Below, piece by piece: positions 44,286 to 53,031 of a stretch of 64,000 nucleotides of DNA. Source of the stretch: Micromonospora rhizosphaerae (GTDB lineage Bacteria > Actinomycetota > Actinomycetes > Mycobacteriales > Micromonosporaceae); contig NZ_FMHV01000002.1 of assembly GCF_900091465.1 (NCBI RefSeq), positions 1,426,001 to 1,490,000 on the forward strand. Reading direction: 5' to 3'. Numbering within the stretch: the first letter of the stretch is position 1; every line of letters begins with the position of its first letter. Both the position numbers and the translations under genes were made by a program. The notes under the pieces were generated by a model that saw only the letters and a program-made list of their open reading frames with translations, was not told the DNA's origin and ran no database searches.

Positions 44286-44603
44286 GTGGGTAACCTGACC
44301 ATCAGTACGTCCGTTCTGGCGGACGGTACAACAGTGGTCGCCCTCCGCGGCGAAATCGACGTCTCGGTCTGCGATGCATTGCTTTCCGCCCTCGTGGACG
44401 AGGTCACCCGCCGCCGACCACCACGGCTCGTCGTGGACATGTTGCACGTGACCTTTCTCGATTCGACGGGTCTGAACACCCTCCTTGCCGCGTACCGCGA
44501 CGCGCGGCGGCTCGGTATCTCGTTCGTGGTGCGCCACCCCAGCGAATTCGTGGCGCGGCAGATGCGGGTGGCCGGTACGTACGACATCCTCACCAGCGAC
44601 TAA
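44286..44603 (+). CDS. STAS-domain anti-anti-sigma factor
   Basis: 105-aa antagonist of an RsbW-type kinase. The phosphorylation site is Ser60 in TFLDSTGLNTLL. GTG 44286, giving VGNLTIST, follows GGGGAAAGAG; the open frame upstream is not conserved. No partner kinase is intact here, though a kinase remnant lies at 42.8 kb. It may control general stress or sporulation sigma activity. Confidence 0.9.
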   Translation: MGNLTISTSVLADGTTVVALRGEIDVSVCDALLSALVDEVTRRRPPRLVVDMLHVTFLDSTGLNTLLAAYRDARRLGISFVVRHPSEFVARQMRVAGTYDILTSD

Positions 44604-44689
44604 GGCCGTGCGGCAATGAAGTTCATCCTCCGGGGGTGATGCCAGCACCCACCAGTCCGCGCGACCCTGCACCTCGGGGTAGGTGTTTC

Positions 44690-45067
44690 ATGACGGATCC
44701 GATAGCGGAGTTTTTCGACGGGCTCTACCGGCGTGGGCACGAACGTCGGCTTGAGAAGCGCAGCGGCATTATGCGTTTCGACCTGGCGTGTGGGGAGCAA
44801 GTCGAACATTGGGTGCTGGCGATCGACGGCGGGGACCTGAGCGTGTCCCGGGAGGCGCGCGACGCCGACTGCGTCCTCTACTCCGATCGCGACTTTTTCG
44901 GGCGGGTTGTGGCCGGTGAGGCCAAGCCGTTGACGGCGATGGTGCGCAACGACATACGGGTCGAGGGAAAGCTCTCGCTGTTCATCATGTTCGAGCGGCT
45001 GCTTCCTGGGCCACCGGGGGCGCGAGATCCGCGGGACGTGGCGCGCGAACGGAGGCGGCAGCCATGA
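44690..45067 (+). CDS. SCP2-like sterol-carrier-fold protein
   Basis: 125-aa single-domain protein with the SCP2 pattern: GIMRFDLACGEQVEHWVL, then SREARDADCVLYSDRDFFGR and an AMVRNDIRVEGKLSLF strand. SCP2 folds bind lipids, or act as small regulatory domains. The stop overlaps the ATG of the debranching-type enzyme (ATGA at 45064), so they are co-translated. What it binds is unknown. Confidence 0.8.
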   Translation: MTDPIAEFFDGLYRRGHERRLEKRSGIMRFDLACGEQVEHWVLAIDGGDLSVSREARDADCVLYSDRDFFGRVVAGEAKPLTAMVRNDIRVEGKLSLFIMFERLLPGPPGARDPRDVARERRRQP

Positions 45068-47136
45068 AGAGTGGCCTCATCAAGATCCTGGACGGGAACA
45101 CGTTCCTGATCAGCGACGACCGGGGCGATCTGGACTCCTCGATTTCGGCCGAGCACGGGCTGTTCTCCTTCGACACCCGCTTCCTGTCCAGGTGGCAGTT
45201 GACCGTCAACGGTGAGCGGATGCAGGCGATGGCGGTCGACGACAGCAAGTACTTCGAGACGCGCCTGTTGCTGGTGCCCGGTGCCCGGACGCACTACGTG
45301 GAGGCGAAGGTCTCGGTCGTCCGTGAGCGCTACGTGGGCCGCAGCATGGCTGAACGGTTGACCGTATTCAACTACGACGACGAGGCGATCGACTTCACCA
45401 TTCGACTGGAGGTCGGCAGCGACTTCGCCGACGCGGTCGAGATCATCGCTCTGCGGGAGCAGGGCGACGGGGCACGGGTGGGACAGCACTACGCGGAGGT
45501 CGAGGAGAAGAGCCTGCGGCTCGGCTACCGACGGAAGAACTTCCGCCGCGAGACGATCGTCTCGACGAGCGCGCCGGCCCGGATCGACGAGCATGGACTG
45601 ACGTACTCGGTCCGCGTCGAACCCAACGGGCAGTGGATCGCGGACCTGCATGTCGACGCCGTGGTTATCGGGCCGCACGAGCGCGACTTCCGCCAGAGTG
45701 TCCAGGGCTTCCATTCGCGGAAAAAGGCGGAGATCGAGCAGGACCTCGACCAATGGCTCGCCCGGATGCCCCAGTTGAGCTGCGACTGGGCGCCGATGTC
45801 GACGACCTATCGGCGCAGCCTGGTCGACCTCGCCGCGCTACGACATTCCCCCATGACGTTCCCCACGGGATACCTGCCCGCGGGCGGCGTGCCCTGGTCG
45901 ATGACGATCGTCGGCCGGGAGAGCCTTCTCACCAGTTTGCAGGTGCTGCCGTTCGCCCCCGAGTTCGCCGTCACGACGCTGCGCGTGCTCGGGGCGCTGC
46001 AGGGCACCCGGCTGGACGACTTCCGTGACGAGGAGCCGGGCAAGATCATGCGCGAGTTCCGCTACGGCGAGACCTCCGCGTTCGAGGAGCGGCCCCACTC
46101 GCCGTACTACGGCAGCGCCGACACCACCCCGCTCTTTGTGATCCTGCTCGACGAGTACGAGCGCTGGACCGGCGACGCCGCCCTGGTGCGCCTGCTCGAG
46201 TGCGAGGCGCGAGCCGCCCTGGACTGGATCGACAGCTACGGCAACGTCATGGAGGACGGCTACCTCTGGTATTTGAGCCGCAACGAGACGACCGGCCTGG
46301 TCAACCAGTCGTGGAAGGAATCACGAGAGGCGATCTCCTACCGAGACGGCCGGCTGCCCGGCCTGCCCCGCGCGACCTGCGAACTGCAGGGCTACGCGTA
46401 CGACGCGAAGCTGCGCGGCGCCCGCCTCGCCCGTCAGTTCTGGTCTGACCCCGGGTTGGCCGACCGGCTGGAGCGGGACGCGGCCGACCTCAGGCAGCGT
46501 TTCAACCGCGACTTCTGGATAGCGGACGGGGAATACTACGCGCTCGCGCTCGATGCCGACGGCGGGCAGGTGGACGCGCTGGCGTCCAACATGGGGCACC
46601 TGCTGTGGAGCGGCATCGTCGACCAGTCCCGAGCCGGAAAGGTGGCGCAACACCTGCTCGGACCGCGCCTGTACTCCGGCTGGGGGGTGCGCACGCTGGC
46701 TGTGGGCGAGGCAAGGTACAACCCGATCGGGCACCAGGTCGGCACGGTCTGGCCGTTCGACAACTCGTTCATCGCCTGGGGACTCACGCGCTACAACCGG
46801 CAACCGGAGGCGGCGCGGATCGCCGAGGGCCTCCTCGATGCGGCCCAGTTCTTCGACGGTCGGCTGCCCGAGGCCTTCGGCGGCTACGAACGGCGGTTGA
46901 CCAAGTACCCGGTCCCGTACCCGGCTGCGTCCAGCCCGCAGGCCTACTCCACTGGCGCTCCGCTGCTGTTGCTGCGGACGATGCTCGGCCTGGAGCCGTA
47001 TGGTGACCGGTTGACCGTCAACCCGGTGCTACCGCCCAAGATCGGTTGGCTCGGGCTGCTGGACGTCCGTGGCCGCTGGGGTCGAACCGACGTCTGCGGA
47101 CACGGGCGGGAAGCCGCGCCAACGACCGCGGCATGA
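45064..47136 (+). CDS. Amylo-alpha-1,6-glucosidase family protein (glycogen debranching type)
   Basis: 690-aa protein. The N-terminus, TFLISDDRGDLDSSISAEHG then LFSFDTRFLSRWQL, is the GDE_N_bis domain. The C-terminal part is an (alpha/alpha)6 barrel with SRNETTGLVNQSWKESREAI, where the acidic catalytic residues are expected, and HQVGTVWPFDNSFIAWGL. Similar actinobacterial proteins are annotated as glycogen debranching enzymes, though the branch is poorly tested. Overlaps the SCP2-like gene. Confidence 0.85.
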   Translation: MKSGLIKILDGNTFLISDDRGDLDSSISAEHGLFSFDTRFLSRWQLTVNGERMQAMAVDDSKYFETRLLLVPGARTHYVEAKVSVVRERYVGRSMAERLTVFNYDDEAIDFTIRLEVGSDFADAVEIIALREQGDGARVGQHYAEVEEKSLRLGYRRKNFRRETIVSTSAPARIDEHGLTYSVRVEPNGQWIADLHVDAVVIGPHERDFRQSVQGFHSRKKAEIEQDLDQWLARMPQLSCDWAPMSTTYRRSLVDLAALRHSPMTFPTGYLPAGGVPWSMTIVGRESLLTSLQVLPFAPEFAVTTLRVLGALQGTRLDDFRDEEPGKIMREFRYGETSAFEERPHSPYYGSADTTPLFVILLDEYERWTGDAALVRLLECEARAALDWIDSYGNVMEDGYLWYLSRNETTGLVNQSWKESREAISYRDGRLPGLPRATCELQGYAYDAKLRGARLARQFWSDPGLADRLERDAADLRQRFNRDFWIADGEYYALALDADGGQVDALASNMGHLLWSGIVDQSRAGKVAQHLLGPRLYSGWGVRTLAVGEARYNPIGHQVGTVWPFDNSFIAWGLTRYNRQPEAARIAEGLLDAAQFFDGRLPEAFGGYERRLTKYPVPYPAASSPQAYSTGAPLLLLRTMLGLEPYGDRLTVNPVLPPKIGWLGLLDVRGRWGRTDVCGHGREAAPTTAA

Positions 47137-47215
47137 ATGTCCTCCCGCACTCCCGTGGGCGCTGTCGCAGCTGCGGTTGCGGCGCGTCCATGACCTCTCG
47201 CGGGCGTTGCCCGCG

Positions 47216-48256
47216 CTACAGGGCGAGGATGGCGGTCATGGCGGCGTAGCTGGCCAGGAGCAGGACGCCTTCGAAGCCGAGGCGGCCCCAGCCGCAGGTC
47301 TGGCGGATGAGCAGGCCGCCGAGCAGGGTGGTGGCCATGAACAGGCTGGTGGTCGTGGCGAGCAGTTCCTGGCTCCCGGCGGTGTGGTAGATCGACCCGT
47401 GCCGGTAGGCGAGGTCCCCGGCGACGAGGGTGAGCACGTCGAGGATGTTGCCGCCGAGGACGGCGGCGATGGCGAGGGTGGGCGCGCCGCGGCGTACGGC
47501 GGCGATCGCGGTGACGGTTTCCGGGAGGGCGTTGACGACGCCCATGAGCACCCCGCCGACGAATCCGGCGGTGAGTCCGGTGACTTCGACAAGGCTTTCG
47601 GCGGCGCGAGCGACGAGCCACCCGCCGGCGGCGACCAGTAGCCCGATCACGGTGAAGCGACTCCACAACCACCTGAGCGGATGCCGGTTGAGCGGGTTTT
47701 CGTTGTGCGGGACGTCGGGTCGGGTTTCGGCGGTGGCGATGGCCTGCCACATGGGTTGGGCGCCGGCGCGGCGGATGAGGACCAGCCCGCCGACGTAGGC
47801 GGCGACGAGGACGGCGGACATCGGGTCGACGCCGGCGATGGTGGTCTCGGGGATGTAGCTGGCCAGCAGGGCGAGGGCGAGCAGGGCGATGAGCAGGCAG
47901 CCCGACAGCAGGTTCGACAGCGAGGCGGCGGCGTGTTCCAGGTTGGCACGGCGGTGGAAGGCGTCGGCGAGGGCGACGGCGGTGGTCTGGGCGGCGATAC
48001 CGCCGACCGCGTTGCTGTAGCCGAGGCTGGGCTGGTCGGTGGCGGCGGCGACGACGGTCATGATGATGCCGGACAGGCCGGTGACGATGCCGAAGAACAG
48101 CACGCCGAACAGCGCCTCGCCCCAGCCGGTACGGTCGGCGAGGGCGTCACCGAGGCCGGCGAGGCGGACGCTGCCGGCGACGGTGACCGCACCGGCGAGC
48201 AGGAACACGCCGACACTCCAGGCCAGCGGCCAGGGTGGGGCGGTCAGGTCGGGCAC
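47216..48256 (-). CDS. Calcium/sodium:cation exchanger-type membrane protein (CaCA family)
   Basis: 346 aa with about ten helices in two inverted halves. Each half holds an alpha-repeat: GIVTGLSGIIMTVVAAATDQ in the first and MGVVNALPETVTAIAAVRRG with GGNILDVLTLVAGDLAY in the second, the latter carrying the typical acidic residue in LPETVTA. First-half repeat lacks the usual GTS-PE element, so ion choice is open. GTG 48256 is the best start. Downstream of an MFS gene on the same strand. Confidence 0.8.
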   Translation of the reverse strand: MPDLTAPPWPLAWSVGVFLLAGAVTVAGSVRLAGLGDALADRTGWGEALFGVLFFGIVTGLSGIIMTVVAAATDQPSLGYSNAVGGIAAQTTAVALADAFHRRANLEHAAASLSNLLSGCLLIALLALALLASYIPETTIAGVDPMSAVLVAAYVGGLVLIRRAGAQPMWQAIATAETRPDVPHNENPLNRHPLRWLWSRFTVIGLLVAAGGWLVARAAESLVEVTGLTAGFVGGVLMGVVNALPETVTAIAAVRRGAPTLAIAAVLGGNILDVLTLVAGDLAYRHGSIYHTAGSQELLATTTSLFMATTLLGGLLIRQTCGWGRLGFEGVLLLASYAAMTAILAL

Positions 48257-48450
48257 CGGCGGGTGGTTCCCAGATCGGCGGCGGGAATGCCCCGATGTGC
48301 GGGTGGGGCTACGTTGATCGCTTCCGAAGGTCCGGACGAGGAGGCGCTGGACGGGCGGCGGGCCGCCCGGGCGCGCACTGGTGCTCGTGTTGCGGTTGGT
48401 GAAGGCGGTGTTCGATGGCAGCGGGACGGCACAGGTGTCGCTGCGGGGGA

Positions 48451-49797
48451 TCAGTGGTGCGCGACCACCGCCAGGCGTCCCGGCTCGGAGATGTCGTCGC
48501 CGACAGAGCGGGCCCACCGGCCGGCGGCGACCGCGTAGCCGCCGGCGAGGCAGGCGTAGCCGGCGGCGGAGCCGATCAGCAGCGCCGGTGATCGTCCGTC
48601 CGCGGGCAGGACCGCCGACACGCCCACCATGCCGAGCACGTAGGCGAGGTTGAACACGGTGTCGTTGACCGCGAACACCCGGCCCCGGAACGCGTCGGCG
48701 CACTCGTGCTGCACCATCGTGTCGACCACGATCTTGATGCCGTGCCCCGCGATGTTGACCACCAGCACGAGCAGCACCAGCAGCGGGGGCGAAAGGGGCA
48801 ACCCGAACACCGGCATCGCCACCGCGACCGCTGCGAGCAGCGCGGCCACCCACCGCCAGCCCCCGATCCGCCGGGACACTGGCGGGGTGATCGCGGCGGC
48901 GGTCAGCACGCCGGCCGCCCCCGCGGTGAACACCAACCCCAGCTGCGTCGACACCCCGGTCAGGTCGTCGGCACGGAAGGCGCTCCGGTAGAGCAGCAGC
49001 AAGGCCAGGGCGAGGGCGCCGAACAGCACCCGGAATCCGGCCTGCGCCGCCATCGCGTACGCGGCACCGCGCGCCGACCCGAGATGCCGCACCCCGTCGA
49101 CCATCCCGCGCAACACCGCCATCGCCTCACCCGCCAGGCCCGGACGGTGTGGCACCACCTCGTCCGGACCCAACTGCGCTCGGGCGAAGAAGACCCGGGC
49201 CAGCACGGCGCAGGCCACGTACCCCGCTGGAGCGAGCAGCGCGAGGGCGCCGTACCCGCTGTCCCCGGCGGGGAAGACGGTCCGCAGCAACGCCAGCGCG
49301 CAGCCCAGCCCGACCGAGTACGCCACCGATCCGGCCGTGCCCGCCACCGCGTTCGCCGTGACGAGGCGCTCGTCGGCCACCACGTGCGGCGTCGCCGCCG
49401 ACAGGCCGGACAGCAGCAGTCGCCCCAGCCCGATCACCACCAGCGTCGCGACGAAGAACAGCCCGCCCTCGTCACCGGCGAGGACCAGGGCGGCGATCGG
49501 CAGCACCAGCACTGCCCGCAGCAGGTTCGTCCAGACGACCACCGACCGGCGACTCCACCGGTCCAACAACACCCCGGCGAATGGCCCCACCAGCGAGTAC
49601 GGCAGCACGAGCACCGCCGCGGCCAGCGCGATCGCCGTCGGGGTCGCCTGCCGGTCCGGGTTGAACAACACGCTGCCGGCCAGTGCCGCCTGGAACACCC
49701 CGTCGGAGAACTGCCCACCCAGCCGCACTCCCAGCAGCCGGCGGAACGCGGGCACGGCGAGAACGGCACGAAGGTTGTGGGTGCGGCGATTTGCCAT
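48451..49797 (-). CDS. MFS transporter
   Basis: 448-aa carrier with twelve helices. The first-half loop signature is GPFAGVLLDRWSRRSVV. HECADAFRGRVFAVNDTVFN in the second half places it with EntS/MFS_3-like exporters. ATG 49797, MANRRTHNLRAVLA. The last gene before the tRNA boundary and divergent from it. Substrate unknown. Confidence 0.88.
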   Translation of the reverse strand: MANRRTHNLRAVLAVPAFRRLLGVRLGGQFSDGVFQAALAGSVLFNPDRQATPTAIALAAAVLVLPYSLVGPFAGVLLDRWSRRSVVVWTNLLRAVLVLPIAALVLAGDEGGLFFVATLVVIGLGRLLLSGLSAATPHVVADERLVTANAVAGTAGSVAYSVGLGCALALLRTVFPAGDSGYGALALLAPAGYVACAVLARVFFARAQLGPDEVVPHRPGLAGEAMAVLRGMVDGVRHLGSARGAAYAMAAQAGFRVLFGALALALLLLYRSAFRADDLTGVSTQLGLVFTAGAAGVLTAAAITPPVSRRIGGWRWVAALLAAVAVAMPVFGLPLSPPLLVLLVLVVNIAGHGIKIVVDTMVQHECADAFRGRVFAVNDTVFNLAYVLGMVGVSAVLPADGRSPALLIGSAAGYACLAGGYAVAAGRWARSVGDDISEPGRLAVVAHH

Positions 49798-49951
49798 GAT
49801 CCCACCACCCTACGACCGCCGGCCGGAGCGGCCACGAGCCACCCACCCAGCCGCCGCTTTTCCACGCCCGGGCCACCCACTCCGGTCTTGACGAGCACCG
49901 GAACTCCTGGGCGCTCGTTGGTATCGGGTGGCAGGTAAGCTGGGCACTCGC

Positions 49952-50024
49952 GCCCTCGTAGCTCAGGGGATAGAGCAACGGTTTCCTAAACCGTGTGTCG
50001 CAGGTTCGAATCCTGCCGGGGGCA
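49952..50024 (+). tRNA. tRNA-Arg, anticodon CCT
   Basis: 73 nt. The acceptor GCCCTCG pairs with CGGGGGC, the anticodon stem ACGGT/ACCGT holds loop TTCCTAA with anticodon CCT, and the T arm is CAGG-TTCGAAT-CCTG. The 3' CCA is not encoded. It reads AGG codons. It marks the left edge of the degraded accessory stretch. Confidence 0.95.
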
Positions 50025-50033
50025 CCTCAAAGA

Positions 50034-50252
50034 TCAGCGAAATTGCAGTATGAACAGGGTGTATAGCTCTGCGCCAATGAAGTGCCGTGTGCAGCGGTGT
50101 GTCGGTCCGACGAACGCCGCCGCGGTCCGACGCGGCTCCACGCGGGCGAATCGGTCAGCGACACGCGTCTGCGCCTCATCGAGGATGACCCGCCAGCCGG
50201 CAGGGTCTACGCTGTGGCCCACGGCCATCGCACGATCTTCGGTCGTCCTCAC
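50034..50252 (-). pseudogene. IS701-like transposase N-terminal remnant
   Basis: 72-codon frame. DPAGWRVILDEAQTRVADRF then ARVEPRRTAAAFVG resembles the N-terminus of IS701-type transposases (GWxxxLDEAxxRIAxRFxRVEPRRRA). After residue 49 the sequence is unrelated. No DDE catalytic region or terminal repeats can be found here. It starts 10 bases past the tRNA. Confidence 0.55.
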
Positions 50253-50330
50253 AAACCATCGATGATCAACGCGGTGGCCGTCCTCATGCCCACGCCACGC
50301 CCAACGCCGAAACCAAGTGACGTTGGAATA

Positions 50331-51425
50331 CTAGTGTCCTGAGTCGTTAATTCGGCCGCAGTATGTGGCGAGGCTGTTCAGGATCTCGTCGGCGGTTCGG
50401 GTCCAGACGAATGGCTTCGGGTCGTTGTTCCACGCCTCGATCCAGGCCCCTACGTCGGCTTCGAGGTCGGCGAGGCTGCGGTGGCTGGATCGGCGCAGCT
50501 TGCGGTTGGTCAGTTCGGCGAACCACCGCTCGACGAGGTTGAGCCAGGACGCCGAGGTCGGGGTGAAGTGCAGGTGGAAACGGGGATGCGCGGCCAGCCA
50601 GCGTTGCACGGCCGGGGTCTTGTGGGTGGCGTAGTTGTCCAGCACCAGGTGCAGATCCACCTCGGCGGGGGTATTGGCGTCGATGACCTTCAGGAACTTC
50701 AGGAACTCTTGATGGCGGTGCCGGCGGTGCACTTGCCCGATGACCTGGCCGGTGGCGGGGTCGAACGCGGCGAACAGGCTCGCCACCCCGTGACGGACGT
50801 AGTCATGGGTCTGCCGGGCGGGGACCGTGGGCATCATCGGCAGCATCGGCCGGGTCCGTTCCAGGGCCTGCATCTGCGACTTCTCGTCCACGCACAGCAC
50901 CATCGCCTTGACCGGCGGATCGAGATAAAGGCCCACCACGTCACGGACCTTCTCCACGAACATCGGGTCAGCCGACAGCTTCCACGTGTCCACCAGATGA
51001 GGCTTCAGCCCGAACGCCCGCCAGATCCGCGACACCGCCGTCTGCGACAGCCCGGTCTCCTTCGCCATCGACCGCGTCGACCAGTGACTGTCCTGGTTGG
51101 CCGGCTGCTGCTCCAACGTCTTGACGATCACCTCCTCGACCCGGTCATCGGTGATCCGGCGAGGCGCCCCCGGCCGCGGCTCGTCGACCAGCCCCTCCAA
51201 CCGGCGCGCGAGGAACCGCCTGCGCCACTTGCCCACCATGTCCCGTGACACGCCCAACCGCTCCGCAACATGGATGTTCACGAGGCCGTCGGCGCACAAC
51301 AGGACGATCTTCGACCGCAACGCCAACGCCTGCGACGACTTGCCCCGCCGCGCCCACCGGATCAGACACGCACGCTCGTCATCAGTCAGTTCCACCACAC
51401 CACGCGGACGACCAGCCACTCCCAC
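50331..51425 (-). CDS. IS630 family transposase
   Basis: 364-aa DDE transposase in one uninterrupted frame. The N-terminus has two helix-turn-helix units (VAERLGVSRDMVGKWRRRFL; TRSMAKETGLSQTAVSRIW). Catalytic residues are Asp in MVLCVDEKSQ, Asp in HLVLDNYATHK and Glu in LNLVERWFAEL. Its stop codon TAG is not inside the element: T and A come from the TA duplication and G from the host base. It looks intact and possibly active. Confidence 0.96.
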   Translation of the reverse strand: MGVAGRPRGVVELTDDERACLIRWARRGKSSQALALRSKIVLLCADGLVNIHVAERLGVSRDMVGKWRRRFLARRLEGLVDEPRPGAPRRITDDRVEEVIVKTLEQQPANQDSHWSTRSMAKETGLSQTAVSRIWRAFGLKPHLVDTWKLSADPMFVEKVRDVVGLYLDPPVKAMVLCVDEKSQMQALERTRPMLPMMPTVPARQTHDYVRHGVASLFAAFDPATGQVIGQVHRRHRHQEFLKFLKVIDANTPAEVDLHLVLDNYATHKTPAVQRWLAAHPRFHLHFTPTSASWLNLVERWFAELTNRKLRRSSHRSLADLEADVGAWIEAWNNDPKPFVWTRTADEILNSLATYCGRINDSGH

Positions 51426-51465
51426 AGCCTACTATCTGCCGCCGAATTAACGACTCAGGACACTA
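50332..51465 (-). mobile_element. Complete IS630-type insertion sequence with TA duplication
   Basis: A 1130-bp element (50334-51463) bounded by TA at 50332-50333 and 51464-51465. The ends are inverted repeats: the outer 23 bases, GTGTCCTGAGTCGTTAATTC..., are identical, and the match continues to about 28 with one mismatch. With flanking C and G the pre-insertion target was CTAG, which is the known IS630 preference. One transposase gene fills it. The TA sits inside the stop codon of the ltrA gene to the right. Confidence 0.95.
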
Positions 51466-52644
51466 GCCAGGTGGTGAGGGCGGCTCGGGTGGGCGTCCTC
51501 GGGCGCGGGCTGCGTCGGATATGGCGATCCCGGTCAGGACGAGGGCAGCAGCGGCGGCGACCACGACTGGCGGCAGGGGGAGCATCGCCGGTGTCAGGGC
51601 GGCCAGCACAAGCACGCCGATCGGCCGGGACCGGGACACGCGGCCGAACACCGCGTACTCGAAGCTGGCACGCCCGGCCAGGTACAGCGCGGGTCCGCCG
51701 AGGATGACGGCGATCCAGGCCGGTGGGGTGTGCCCGAATGGATGGGCGATGACAAGTTCGTCGCCGACGGCTGCAGCGACCACGCCGGCCACCATGGCCA
51801 GGTGGGCGTATGACGCCGATCGGGCGAGGCGGACCGGGTCTGCAGACACGGCAATCGCTTCCGCCAGGACTTGCCCAGCGCGGTATATGTAGATCCGCCA
51901 CAGCAGCACGGTGGTCGCCATCGACACGCCGAACGCGGCGACCCCGTCCGGCGCGAAGCCGCTGCTGCTCAGCGCCAGTCCGGTAACCAGGATCAGCTCG
52001 CCGAGCGCGATGATGAAGAACTGCCGGTAGCGCTCGGACAGGTGCTCGCCCGAGATCACAAGGTCTTCGCTGGGCGTACGACCAGCCCCCGGGGTGGGGA
52101 AGCCGATTCTGCCTGCCGTGTGGTCAAGGACCACCGCGAATGCCCACAACGCACCGCGCGCCGTACCGTCCACGAGCGCCCCCGCGATCCACGGCAGCGC
52201 CGACAGGCCGTACCAGAACAGCCCGCGCACGCCGGTGCGCTGCAGCTCGTGGCCACGCAGAACGGCCACGAGGACGAGCCCGCGGCCGAGCTGGATGGCG
52301 ACGTAGGCGCCCGCGAAGATCAGGCCCGTGTCGCCGAATGCCTCGGGCACCGCGGCCGCCATCACCAGGCTGCCGACCATGGTCGCGATGACCAGCGCCT
52401 GGATTACCGGTCGTTGCGGGTCCGTCCGGTCGGTTAGCCACGCGGTGCTGGACCAGACCCACCACATGGCCCCCAACAGCACCAGCGTCCGGAAGGTACC
52501 GCTCCACCCGAGATCCTCAGCCAGGCCGCGCGAGAGCTGAGCGAGCGCGAGGACAAACACCAGGTCGAAGAACAGTTCCAGGAACGTAGCCCGCTGTGGA
52601 TCCCCGGCTCTCCGCACCAGCTCGGCCGCCTTGCTCGTCGTCAT
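51463..52644 (-). CDS. Low temperature requirement protein A family membrane protein
   Basis: 393-aa LtrA-type protein with about ten helices. The N-terminus RATFLELFFDLVFVLALAQL is diagnostic, followed by WWVWSSTAWLTDRTDP. FFIIALGELILVTGLALSSS is another typical stretch. LtrA was named for growth of Listeria at low temperature; its biochemical role is unknown. MTTSKAAEL at 52644 is chosen. The TAG stop contains the TA into which IS630 jumped, and the insertion re-makes a TAG. Confidence 0.88.
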   Translation of the reverse strand: MTTSKAAELVRRAGDPQRATFLELFFDLVFVLALAQLSRGLAEDLGWSGTFRTLVLLGAMWWVWSSTAWLTDRTDPQRPVIQALVIATMVGSLVMAAAVPEAFGDTGLIFAGAYVAIQLGRGLVLVAVLRGHELQRTGVRGLFWYGLSALPWIAGALVDGTARGALWAFAVVLDHTAGRIGFPTPGAGRTPSEDLVISGEHLSERYRQFFIIALGELILVTGLALSSSGFAPDGVAAFGVSMATTVLLWRIYIYRAGQVLAEAIAVSADPVRLARSASYAHLAMVAGVVAAAVGDELVIAHPFGHTPPAWIAVILGGPALYLAGRASFEYAVFGRVSRSRPIGVLVLAALTPAMLPLPPVVVAAAAALVLTGIAISDAARARGRPPEPPSPPG

Positions 52645-52823
52645 CGGCTCGCCCGTCCTGCCGGTTTTGCCCAGTTTGGAGCATTCTGTCATGCGCCAGC
52701 GGCGGCGGCCCGCAGGCGGGCCGCGGCGGCCCGGCCCCGGCCTGCTGGCGACCTCAGGCCGGCATCGGCCGGGCCGACCGGCCACGCTGATGGACGACCA
52801 GGACCAGGGAAGACCTCGAGGCT

Positions 52824-52876
52824 GGGTCGGTAGAGGAATGCCGTTTGGCGTATCCGGTGGCAAGGTCACGCCACTG
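52824..52876 (+). repeat. Inverted repeat, left copy
   Basis: 53 bases from GGGTCGGTAG to ACGCCACTG that match, inverted, 54087-54140 with about five mismatches and one gap. It lies in the 387-base interval 52645-53031, which has no convincing gene. Confidence 0.75.
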
Positions 52877-53031
52877 CTGAGGCGGTTGAGGCACCCGTTC
52901 GCCGGTCATCGGCATATGAAGCTGTCCGGCGGCTACCGAGCCGGAGGTGGCGGGCTCATTGACTCCAGCGCCCGCCTTCCTCTCCCCGCGCCGACCCCGA
53001 CCCGGGCTCCCGGCCCACCCCCACGGCGCGA

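Noticed and set aside
51463..52644. ltrA truncated by the IS630 insertion
   Set aside because: Reconstructing the empty site (GGC-TAG) shows the original stop was already there; the C-terminus is not shortened.
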